64,000 nucleotides of DNA, from the NCBI GenBank assembly GCA_964344935.1, contig CAYFPL010000013.1:1-64000 (forward strand), read 5' to 3'. This DNA is from GCA-2731375 sp964344935. GTDB lineage: Bacteria; Pseudomonadota; Alphaproteobacteria; GCA-2731375. Made by a program: the position numbers and the translations under genes. The notes under the pieces are model-generated. The model made no database searches. It saw only the letters and a program-made list of their open reading frames with translations, and was not told where the DNA came from. Shown here in pieces: positions 44,482 through 52,473 of this stretch (positions are counted from its first letter, which is position 1; each line of letters starts with the position of its first letter).

Positions 44482-44842
44482 TATCTTCAAACAGGCGTGC
44501 CCGATTGAGTGCAGCTCCAAGCATCTGAATTGAGGCCATCTCGACGGCAATTTTGCATTCCAACAATGCTTGATGTTGGATGAACAGCGGAATTGGGGTA
44601 GGCGACGCATATCGGCAGGTCTGTGCCATGGGCCGACATCGGTCGCCTCACATAACCTGCATGGATTTGGTGTTCGAGGGTCGTTACACTCCGGTGCATG
44701 TCAGGCGGACCCCAGCGTAGATTGGCGGCCATCGATGCCACCGACATCTTCGGCTATTCGAGGTCGTGCCTTGCCAACTGAGTGTAGGATTGCTGTCACG
44801 ACCAAGATTACGATTCAATATTGCGGATAGGCAGAGACAAAC
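44482..44842. other. Intergenic region with cyclase debris
   Basis: 361 bases without an intact gene. It holds, in order: GGCGTGCCCGATTGA (44495-44509), matching with one change the last bases of the TPR cyclase at 45854-47584; a diverged palindrome at 44619-44640 (GTCTGTGCCATGGGCCGACATC); a GTTACACTC-type stretch shared with the spacer before the 45854 cyclase; and a truncated cyclase start at 44698. The first match is short and may be chance. Confidence 0.6.
44698..44781 (+). pseudogene. Truncated class III cyclase N terminus
   Basis: An ATG-started 27-codon frame contains QRRLAAIDATDIFGYSRS and then stops. It aligns with QRRLAAILAADVVGYSSL at the start of the intact cyclase at 45854, at the same distance from the ATG. 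The frame ends right after the first metal-site segment, so nothing functional can remain. The preceding bases also resemble the leader of the 45854 gene, so both leader and start were copied. Confidence 0.75.
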
Positions 44843-45613
44843 ATGCGATTAGAAAACAAAGTGGCACTGTTGACAGGTGCCGCCGCCGCGATAGATGGCG
44901 AGCTGATGGGCTTTGGCGGGGCATCCGCCCACTTGTTCGTCCGGGAGGGCGCAAAGGTTGTCTTGACCGACATTCGCGATGAGTTGGGCGAGCGATCGGC
45001 CGCTGCCCTGCGGGACAAGGGGGCCGATGCCATCTACCGGCATCTGGATGTCACCTCTGAAGCGGATTGGAACCAGGCCGTTGAAGACACAATGGAGGCA
45101 TTCGGCCGCCTCGATATCCTGTTCAACAACGCCGGCGTCGCCTTTCCCACGAAGATCGAGAATTTATCGGAGGAGACTTGGGACCTCGAACTTGCCGTGC
45201 ATGCCAAGGGCGCCTTTCTTGGCACCAAGTCCGTCATTCCGGCCATGCGCCGGGGTGGCGGCGGATCGATCATCAACACCTCATCCATAATGGGTATCGT
45301 GGGCAGTCCGACGACGCCTGCCTATTCCGCCGCCAAGGGGGCCATCCGGCTGTTTACCAAAACCGCGGCGCTGCAGTATGCGGCGGAAAATATACGCGTG
45401 AATTCAATTCATCCCGGATATGCGACCACCCCACTTACCGCCGAACGGTTCAGCGACCCAGAGGTCAACGAAGTCCTGTTGGCGAGGACCCCCATGGGCC
45501 GGCTTGGAACAGCTGAAGATATCGCCAACGGTGTTTTGTTTCTGGCCTCCGACGAATCCGCTTGGATGACCGGTTCCGAACTTGTCATAGATGGCGGCAT
45601 GACCGCTCAATAA
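44843..45613 (+). CDS. Short-chain dehydrogenase/reductase
   Basis: A 256-residue classical SDR. The NAD-binding motif is unusual: TGAAAAIDGELMGFGGASA has about seven extra residues between TG and the GxG. The rest is standard: NNAG at 96-99, catalytic Ser in NTSSIMG, YSAAK with Tyr and Lys, and GSELVIDGGMTAQ at the end. Substrate unknown. It is flanked on both sides by cyclase-linked repeat debris. Confidence 0.88.
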   Translation: MRLENKVALLTGAAAAIDGELMGFGGASAHLFVREGAKVVLTDIRDELGERSAAALRDKGADAIYRHLDVTSEADWNQAVEDTMEAFGRLDILFNNAGVAFPTKIENLSEETWDLELAVHAKGAFLGTKSVIPAMRRGGGGSIINTSSIMGIVGSPTTPAYSAAKGAIRLFTKTAALQYAAENIRVNSIHPGYATTPLTAERFSDPEVNEVLLARTPMGRLGTAEDIANGVLFLASDESAWMTGSELVIDGGMTAQ

Positions 45614-45775
45614 ATACCGGCTGGGAAAGTCCGGCCCGAATAATCTGTGGACGGCCAACAATATGGATAGAATCTCAGAGTTCGATCCCAGTCATTCTTG
45701 TTGATCCCCAGTTTTTCCGGCAATGCGCGAAGTCGGGAAACCAGCGGAAACTGGTCTCAGAGGCGCTGAGTAACC

Positions 45776-45796
45776 ATGTGTGCCATAAGCAGACAT
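45776..45796. repeat. Isolated palindrome remnant before cyclase 2
   Basis: ATGTG-TGCCATA-AGCAGACAT matches the right arm and loop of the copy B palindrome (AAGCGGACAT); the left arm is shortened. It lies 58 bp before the cyclase start, the same setting as the other copies, but no deaminase tail is recognisable beside it. Confidence 0.55.
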
Positions 45797-45853
45797 CATC
45801 CCTCGCTTCAATCCGCGTAGATTCCCTGTGCGGCGATAGTTACACTCGACCCT

Positions 45854-47584
45854 ATGGTGGAGGGAACACAACGTAGGCTAGCAGCCATTTTGGCCGCTGA
45901 TGTTGTCGGCTATTCCAGCCTGATGGGTGAGGACGAGGCCGGCACTTTATCTGCACTTCGATCAATGCGTACTGACTTGTTAGTACCGGCTGTCAGCGCC
46001 CATCGCGGCACCATCGTGAAAAGCATGGGCGATGGCTGGTTGATTGCATTCGACAGTGCTGCGGAAGCGGTCAGTTGTGCGGTCGAATGGCAGGAAAAAC
46101 TGTCCGAGCAAGCGTATCTGGCTGTAAGGATGGGCCTTCATATCGGCGATGTTACCTACGCTGATGGCGACGTGTACGGCGATGGCGTCAATATTGCTGC
46201 ACGCCTGCAGGAAATCGCCGAGCCTGGCGCCATCGTGATTTCAGAGACGGCGAAAAGAAGCATCGATGGGCGGCTGGCAACTGATTTCAACGATCTAGGG
46301 CGGGTTGAGTTAAAGAACATCGCCGAGCCTGTCACAGCGTTCGGTTGGGGCATGTCTGCCGTCGCGGCCGACGCCGTCACGTTGCCCTTGCCCGATAAGC
46401 CCTCGATCGCAGTTCTGCCCTTCAACAATATGTCGGGCGATCCAGAACAGGAGCACTTCGCCGACGGCATCGCCGAAGACATCATTACATCGTTATCAAA
46501 ATTCCACCTATTCTTCGTGATCGCCCGTAACTCCAGTTTTACATACAAGGGCAGACCAGTTGACGCGAAGCAAGTGGGGCAGGAACTTGGTGTACGTTAC
46601 ATATTGGAAGGTAGCGTGCGCAAGGCCGACAATCGAATTCGGATCACATCCCAGTTAATCGAAGCTGCAACCGGGCATCAAGTTTGGGCAGAGCGCTACG
46701 ACCGCGAACTCCATGACATCTTCGCTTTGCAAGACGAGATGACGGACACGATTGTCGGCGCTTTGGAACCCGAGATCGGGGCGGCGGAACGCAACCGCGC
46801 CAAGCGGAAAAGACCCGATAGCCTTGACGCCTGGGAGTTTTATCAACGGGGGCTTTGGCATCTTTGGCGAACAACGATGTCTGATTACACAGAGGCGGAA
46901 AGACTTTTTGACAGCGCAATTGAACTGGATTCCGGGTTCGCTCCGGCCCATGCAAGCCTTTCCTATCTCAACTTTGCCAGAGTCCTGTTCGGATGGACGG
47001 ACAAACCAGAAGATTGTCTCGACAATGCTCTGCGCACCGGAAAACAGGCAGTGGCGGCGGATGAAAACGACGCTTTCGGCCATTATGCACTGGGCCGAAT
47101 TCATAGCATGAGAGGTGAATTTGATGCCGCTATTGCGGAATTGGAAAAGTCACTCGAACTCAACCCCAATCACGTACATGCGGAATTTGGTCTCGGATTT
47201 GTGCATTGTTGGCGGGGCAAACCGGAAGAGGCGCTGCCGCGCTTCGTAAAGGCAATCCGGCAAAGTCCCCGTGATCCGGCGTTCTGGACATTCGAAGGAA
47301 TGATGGGGTTCGCCCATTTGCAGCTCGGCCGCTACGATGCCGCGGTCGAATGGTCGAAGAAATCCGTCCGGCATCCGAATAGTACTGTTTGGCCACAATT
47401 GAACCTTGCGCGATCGCTGGTAAGTCTCGGCCAGCTTGATCAGGCGCGCAAGGCATTGAGTGATGCACTTAAGATACAGCCAAATATTTCAGCGAAGACC
47501 ATCACCATGATGTTTGGCGCGATGCACAAGGCACATCGGGACTCCTACATTGAGGCCCTCCGCCAAGTGGGCCTGCCCGATTGA
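45854..47584 (+). CDS. Class III adenylate cyclase with TolB-like and TPR regions
   Basis: A 576-residue soluble cyclase. The N-terminal cyclase domain has D16 and D60 (metal), K56 and D106 (adenine selection), N113 and R117, so it should be active. Residues about 185-320 form the TolB-like segment starting PSIAVLPFNNMSGDPEQEHFADGIAEDI, and 340-576 are TPR repeats (AIELDSGFAPAHASL, LGRIHSMRGEFDAAIAELEKSLELNPN). This architecture is common in rhizobia and relatives; the partner read by the TPRs is unknown. Confidence 0.92.
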   Translation: MVEGTQRRLAAILAADVVGYSSLMGEDEAGTLSALRSMRTDLLVPAVSAHRGTIVKSMGDGWLIAFDSAAEAVSCAVEWQEKLSEQAYLAVRMGLHIGDVTYADGDVYGDGVNIAARLQEIAEPGAIVISETAKRSIDGRLATDFNDLGRVELKNIAEPVTAFGWGMSAVAADAVTLPLPDKPSIAVLPFNNMSGDPEQEHFADGIAEDIITSLSKFHLFFVIARNSSFTYKGRPVDAKQVGQELGVRYILEGSVRKADNRIRITSQLIEAATGHQVWAERYDRELHDIFALQDEMTDTIVGALEPEIGAAERNRAKRKRPDSLDAWEFYQRGLWHLWRTTMSDYTEAERLFDSAIELDSGFAPAHASLSYLNFARVLFGWTDKPEDCLDNALRTGKQAVAADENDAFGHYALGRIHSMRGEFDAAIAELEKSLELNPNHVHAEFGLGFVHCWRGKPEEALPRFVKAIRQSPRDPAFWTFEGMMGFAHLQLGRYDAAVEWSKKSVRHPNSTVWPQLNLARSLVSLGQLDQARKALSDALKIQPNISAKTITMMFGAMHKAHRDSYIEALRQVGLPD

Positions 47585-47920
47585 CCCTGACCGCAATCCT
47601 ACGTGACTTGATGCCGTAACGCGGTGAGGCTTTGGGCCGCGAGATTGTCCGAGGCCCCTATGTCGACCCATGACCACCGAAACGCGCCGGAAAATGAACT
47701 GTAATGCCATCCCGGTTCTAGGATCGCTGATTAGCGCATGCTCGAGATTGGGTGTCTTGCAGACATGGACCAAACTTAGGATTTGGTCTGTTCGGTGCCA
47801 TGAGCGGTTAGGCGGTCTGACCGCGTTTCAGACGCAATGCCCCTCGGCCGACATTCGCGTTCATGGTTAACGGGCCGTTAGCAAATTCCGGTCACATTCC
47901 ATAATCCATACATCCTAAGG
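47585..47920. other. Intergenic region with weak palindrome copy
   Basis: 336 bases between cyclase 2 and the chemoreceptor without a convincing gene. GTCTGTTCGGTGCCATGAG at 47786-47804 resembles the palindrome of copy B but with a damaged right arm, and CGGCCGACATTCG at 47849-47861 resembles the flank of copy A. I see no terminator with a clear T-tract. Confidence 0.5.
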
Positions 47921-49393
47921 GTGTCGGAAATTTGGGGTAATCCGTTCTGGAATGGGGCAATGGCACAGACAGAGCAAGCGAGCAGCGGTGTGATCGACGC
48001 TGAAGCGACCGCTGACGAGACCGGTCGGGCATTGGCCGGAGAATTGGCGGAGCGCGTGGGGGGCTTTGGAATCGAAGTCGCAGGTGTCGCCGGTAACATT
48101 GAAGACGTGGCGCAACTGGTCCATCAACAGGCCGATCAGTTCCATGGCATGCGAGGTGATGTGCAAAAGATCATCGATGCCAACCAGCAGATCGACGGCG
48201 CCGCGCAGAACGCTCTCGAAACCGCGCGAGAATCCGCTAAGACCATGTCGCAGTCGCGGGAAACAGTCGAAAATGCGATCGAGACTATCAGGGAACTTGT
48301 TTCCGCCGTCACCGAGATATCGAGTCAGTTGGAGAACCTATCCACCTCTCTCAACCAAGTTGCCAAGGTCAGTGGCGTGATCGATGACATCGCCAGCCAA
48401 ACGAACCTGTTGGCGTTAAACGCGACCATCGAGGCCGCGAGGGCCGGCGATGCAGGCCGGGGCTTCGCGGTGGTGGCCAGCGAAGTGAAGAATCTTGCCG
48501 GCCAGACCGCCAATGCGACCACGGAAATATCGTCAACCGTGGGCGATCTGAATACAAGGGTCGATGCCCTGCAGCAGACAATGGAAGCAGCGAGCAAAAA
48601 CACCGAGGCTGCCAGCACCGGCACCAATGCGATCGGTGATATTATCGCTGAAGTCAGCGCCCGCTTGCAGCAGACCGAAGAACAGATCGGCACCATCGCC
48701 TCAGCTTCCGACGCCAACCAGAATTCCTGCGCCGCCGTAAACCATGAATTGACTGCGATGGGCGACAGCGTCGATCACACCGCCGACAATCTGCGTCACG
48801 CCGACGATGCGGTGCAGGGTCTGTTGAACATGAACGAAGACCTGATGGAGGTGATCGCCCAGAGTGGCTGTCAAACGGTCGATACGCCCTTTGTTCAGGC
48901 CGTCACAGAATTTGCAGCACAGATTTCGGACATCTTCGAGCAAGCCGTGAGGGAGGGCGAGATCAGCGCCGACGATCTGTTCGACAGAAACTATGAGGAT
49001 ATCCCGGCTACCGATCCGGCTCAGGTGATGGGCAAATTTACCGCATTCACCGATCGCGTCTTGCCGGCCATCCAGGAACCCGCCCTGGAACTGGATGAGC
49101 GGGTGGTTTTCTGCGCCGCTGTTGATACCTTGGGCTACTTGCCGACCCACAATTCGAAGTTTTCCCGCCCCCAGGGGAACGATCCGGTCTGGAATGCTGC
49201 CAACTGTCGCAACCGGCGGATGTTCGTGGACCGCACGGGCCTAGCGGCGGCGCAAAACACCAAACCGTTTCTGCTGCAGACCTATCGGCGCGACATGGGC
49301 GGCGGCGAATTCGCAATCATGAAGGATGTCTCCGCGCCCATCGTGGTCAACGGCCGGCACTGGGGAGGTCTGCGCCTAGCCTACCGCGCCTAG
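47921..49393 (+). CDS. Soluble methyl-accepting chemotaxis-like protein
   Basis: A 490-residue chemoreceptor without membrane segments. The signalling hairpin tip is canonical (IDDIASQTNLLALNATIEAARAG, then GRGFAVVASEVKNLAGQT, residues about 160-205). A C-terminal domain of about 150 residues with ELDERVVFCAAVDTLGYLPTHN and ends GGLRLAYRA is a typical accessory sensor of cytoplasmic receptors in this group. GTG 47921 has a poorly placed ribosome site; ATG 47960 is an alternative. No other chemotaxis gene is nearby. Confidence 0.87.
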   Translation: MSEIWGNPFWNGAMAQTEQASSGVIDAEATADETGRALAGELAERVGGFGIEVAGVAGNIEDVAQLVHQQADQFHGMRGDVQKIIDANQQIDGAAQNALETARESAKTMSQSRETVENAIETIRELVSAVTEISSQLENLSTSLNQVAKVSGVIDDIASQTNLLALNATIEAARAGDAGRGFAVVASEVKNLAGQTANATTEISSTVGDLNTRVDALQQTMEAASKNTEAASTGTNAIGDIIAEVSARLQQTEEQIGTIASASDANQNSCAAVNHELTAMGDSVDHTADNLRHADDAVQGLLNMNEDLMEVIAQSGCQTVDTPFVQAVTEFAAQISDIFEQAVREGEISADDLFDRNYEDIPATDPAQVMGKFTAFTDRVLPAIQEPALELDERVVFCAAVDTLGYLPTHNSKFSRPQGNDPVWNAANCRNRRMFVDRTGLAAAQNTKPFLLQTYRRDMGGGEFAIMKDVSAPIVVNGRHWGGLRLAYRA

Positions 49394-49405
49394 GCGATAT
49401 TTCGC

Positions 49406-49557
49406 GCCTACACCACCTTGCACGTCCGCGGCCGGGCCCATGTGGCGGCTTTGATGGGATAGGGGCAACAGGGTGTGGGATCGGCGATCTGTATTGGCGC
49501 CAGATCTGATTCAGCCGAGCAGGTGCCCACATCCGCGTTGTGCCAAGAGCGGACTGT
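49406..49557 (+). repeat. Deaminase-tail repeat, copy C
   Basis: Eighteen in-frame codons containing YTTLHVRGRAHVAALMG and TAG match the deaminase end almost residue for residue, followed by the flank (CAGATCTGATTCAGCCGAGC) and a palindrome remnant ATCCGCGTTGTGCCAAGAGCGGAC. This fills most of the 309 bases between the chemoreceptor and cyclase 3. Confidence 0.85.
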
Positions 49558-49702
49558 CAAATTCTCTCAATACATGACATCTGGGCCCCAAAATCCGAAG
49601 CCGTTCGCGGCGACATGAGCCGACAATCGGCAAAACTCGCTCAACTGGTGAAGATTAAATAATATGTCTAGTATATCCCGGTCCGGTTGAACGGAGATGG
49701 AG

Positions 49703-51919
49703 ATGGCCGAGGCAGGCGTTGAGCGGCGGCTGGCAGCAATCGTCATTGCCGATGTGGTGGGGTATTCCAGGCTCATCCGCGAAGACGAGGCGGGCACGTT
49801 GGCTCGATTTCAACGCCTGCAAACAACGATCTTCCAACCCCGCATCGCCGAGTATGGCGACCGCGTGGTCAAGACCATGGGGGATTCCTATCTGCTTGAG
49901 TTCCCCTCTGCCGTCGCCGCCGTCGAATGCTGTACAGCCATTCAAAAGGCCATGTCCTTTCACGAAATTGAAACGCCGGAGGAAAGGCGGATCAGGTTCC
50001 GCGTTGGCATCAACCTGGGCGACATTGTTGTCGACGGCGAGGATATTCATGGCGACGGCGTAAATGTCGCGGCGCGACTTGAAAGCATGGCCGAGCCGGG
50101 CGGCATACTGGTCTCCAACGCTGTTTACGAACAGGTGCGGGACAAACTCTCTGCTGGGTTTGAAGACAAGGGCGAGATCGAGGTCAAGAACATCGCCCGC
50201 CCCGTGCGGGTGTTCCAGGTACGGTCGACGGGACCGGCGGCAACCGTGCCGGCGGGCGAAGAGGCTGCGAAACCGCGCGGGAGAATATGGCTCGCAGCAG
50301 CCTTGGCGGTCCTGCTGATCGCCGTTGCCGGTGGCGCCTGGTGGTGGCTGCTCCGTGACGCAGCGCCGGTCGCCGCGAACCCGACAATCGCCGTCCTGCC
50401 GTTCGAAAATTTGTCCGAAGACGCCAGCCAGGCGTATTTCGCGGAAGGCATGGCGGAGGACATCATCACCGATTTGTCGAAGATCGACGGCCTGGCCGTG
50501 ATTTCGCGCACCAGTTCCTTCTCGTTCAAGGGCAAGGCCGTCGACATCAAGACCATCGGCAAGGCGCTTAACGCCCGCTACGTGTTGGAGGGTTCAGTGC
50601 GCCGCGCCGGTGGCCAGCTCCGTATCAATGCGCAGCTCATTGACGCCGCCTCCGGCGGACACCTCTGGGCCGAGCGCTACGACGGCGATGTGGGCAAGGT
50701 GTTCGCTTTTCAGGACCAGATGACGGCGGCGATCGTCCAAGCTCTGGCAGTGACGGTGACCAAAAGCGAAGGGACGCGTCTGGCGCGCAAGAGAACGAGC
50801 AATCCGAAAGCCTACGATTTCATTCTGCGTGGACGCGCAGCGCTGTACCGGTTCAATCCAAAGAGTCTGTCCCAGGCTGTGGATTTCTATGAGCAGGCAA
50901 TTGCGCTGGACCCGGATTATGCCGATGCCCATGCCGGCCATGCGGCGGCCGCGAGTCAGATCTATCGTTACGATTGGGCCACCTCCGCATTATCGCCGGA
51001 CGCGGCGCGGGAACTGGCGGAGCGTTCTATGGTGAGGGCGTTGCAGCTCGATCCGGAAAACGCCAGTGCGCTCACCACACAGGCAAATATGTTGCTGCGG
51101 ACGAGTGGCAATATGAAGCGAAGCATCGAACTCATTCGGCGGGCCATTGCGCTTGAACCCGGCAACTACCATATTCGTCGAACACTGGCATGGCGCTACG
51201 CCCAAGCAGATCGGCCCAAGGACGCACTGCGGGAACTCGATCTCGCGATGCGACTGGCCCCGCGGCCGACACCCGGCGAGGCTGCCCTCATCGGTGATAC
51301 CTTGTACTACGCTGGTGATGTTCCGCGCGCGGTGGACTTTCTGGAGATGGCGCGGAAAGGGATGAAGGGCGTTGCCTGGATACGTAGGAAATTGGCAGCA
51401 GCTTATTTCGAGGCGGGGCAATTGGCCAAGGCCAATGCTGAGATCCAAGCATTGCTTGGCGTCAAGAAATGGGCGAATAGGAATGTCCGACGCGAGGCAA
51501 TGTATCTTAACCATTTAGCCTCTGGTGTGCGGCAGCGCTATCTCGAATCCTTGCGCCTCGCTGGTCTGCCGGAGTGGCCAAATGGATACGAGCCGGATCT
51601 GTCCCAGCAATTGGACGGCGAAGCGATCCGCAAACTGATTTTCGGCCAGACCCGCATCGGCAGATCGAACGTAGTCGGTCCGTATGTGTCGGACATTGCC
51701 CCTAATGGCGATTTCGTGTTTCGTTTCGGTAAATCCGTCGTCAAAGGACGTTATTGGCTCGACGATGACTCAATTTGCTACAACCTTCCTCGCTGGTATG
51801 CCTCCGACAGAGGCTTTTGCGGCTTGATTCTTCGCAACCCAGACGGCAACTACGAAAAGCAAGACGAGTTCATTCACATCAATCCTAATTCCGTCGGGAA
51901 ATTTTCGATCAAACGCTGA
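49703..51919 (+). CDS. Class III adenylate cyclase with TM segment, TolB-like, TPR and extra C-terminal domain
   Basis: A 738-residue protein. Cyclase domain residues are D17, K57, D61, D114, N121 and R125, all intact. A single membrane segment (IWLAAALAVLLIAVAGGAWW) at about 198-220 separates it from a TolB-like region (IAVLPFENLSEDASQAYFAEGMAEDI) and TPR repeats that should lie in the periplasm. The last 110 residues form an extra domain with YWLDDDSICYNLP and FCGLILRNPDG, resembling small beta-barrel tails of related cyclases. ATG 49703 was chosen over 49697 for spacing to GGAG. Confidence 0.88.
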   Translation: MAEAGVERRLAAIVIADVVGYSRLIREDEAGTLARFQRLQTTIFQPRIAEYGDRVVKTMGDSYLLEFPSAVAAVECCTAIQKAMSFHEIETPEERRIRFRVGINLGDIVVDGEDIHGDGVNVAARLESMAEPGGILVSNAVYEQVRDKLSAGFEDKGEIEVKNIARPVRVFQVRSTGPAATVPAGEEAAKPRGRIWLAAALAVLLIAVAGGAWWWLLRDAAPVAANPTIAVLPFENLSEDASQAYFAEGMAEDIITDLSKIDGLAVISRTSSFSFKGKAVDIKTIGKALNARYVLEGSVRRAGGQLRINAQLIDAASGGHLWAERYDGDVGKVFAFQDQMTAAIVQALAVTVTKSEGTRLARKRTSNPKAYDFILRGRAALYRFNPKSLSQAVDFYEQAIALDPDYADAHAGHAAAASQIYRYDWATSALSPDAARELAERSMVRALQLDPENASALTTQANMLLRTSGNMKRSIELIRRAIALEPGNYHIRRTLAWRYAQADRPKDALRELDLAMRLAPRPTPGEAALIGDTLYYAGDVPRAVDFLEMARKGMKGVAWIRRKLAAAYFEAGQLAKANAEIQALLGVKKWANRNVRREAMYLNHLASGVRQRYLESLRLAGLPEWPNGYEPDLSQQLDGEAIRKLIFGQTRIGRSNVVGPYVSDIAPNGDFVFRFGKSVVKGRYWLDDDSICYNLPRWYASDRGFCGLILRNPDGNYEKQDEFIHINPNSVGKFSIKR

Positions 51920-52473
51920 GAGCTCTCAGGTCCGTTCTGGATCGTATGCCACGAGCGTTCCATGAGCACCTGCGACACATGGTGTGCGAGAGATGAAGAA
52001 GGTTTTCCCCGGGTTCGTTCGTCACGGGCTGAATCCAAGCCATCGCAGGCGACAACTGGAGGCTTGTACTTCAATGCTTGGTGAGTACCAACTTTGAAAC
52101 GGCGATGCCCGCTCCCTGTCAGAGGCCGACGTCGTTAAGCCCAAGAGGTCACCGTTCCTAATGCGGAACAAAGAGCGCGACGGGCTCGGAGAACCCTTTC
52201 AGTTCTTCTGAGCCTGCGGCCTCGAACCGCAGGTCGGTGTTCTCGCAGGCGCGCCTGGTTTCATCGGAAGCAAAGATGCGGCGGTAGGGTGTGGCCCAGA
52301 GAACCGCAATGGCGCCGAATACATACCAGCCGAGTGACAGGCCATTGCTTCGATTTCGACTCGCCATTGAACCCAAATGAATTAATTCTTTCTGGGGTGC
52401 CTTTACCGGTTCAAATTTGTAGCGGTATGTGATCCCGAGAACACAACCTTGATGTAGCGAATTAGACAAGAAC
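51920..52473. other. Intergenic region left of the histidine kinase
   Basis: 554 bases without an intact gene. It has a palindrome-family copy at 51929-51961 (GGTCCGTTCTGG...ATGCCACGAGCG) and, at 52158-52262 on the minus strand, the 3' end of a cyclase gene. The stretch between 51962 and 52157 shows nothing I recognise. The same two elements, palindrome and cyclase tail, recur to the right of the kinase. Confidence 0.6.
52158..52262 (-). pseudogene. Class III cyclase C-terminal remnant (left copy)
   Basis: The minus strand encodes about 34 residues including ASDETRRACENTDLRFE and GSEELKGFSEPVALFVPH followed by TAG. This is the typical end of a class III cyclase catalytic domain (SxELKGFSEPVxLF). 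The frame continues upstream as a non-cyclase sequence with a hydrophobic stretch, so the catalytic part is missing. Confidence 0.7.

Noticed and set aside
47585..47920. A further deaminase-tail copy after cyclase 2
   Set aside because: Only a weak palindrome resemblance is present; no in-frame RAHVA-type segment could be found, so it is not counted as a full unit.
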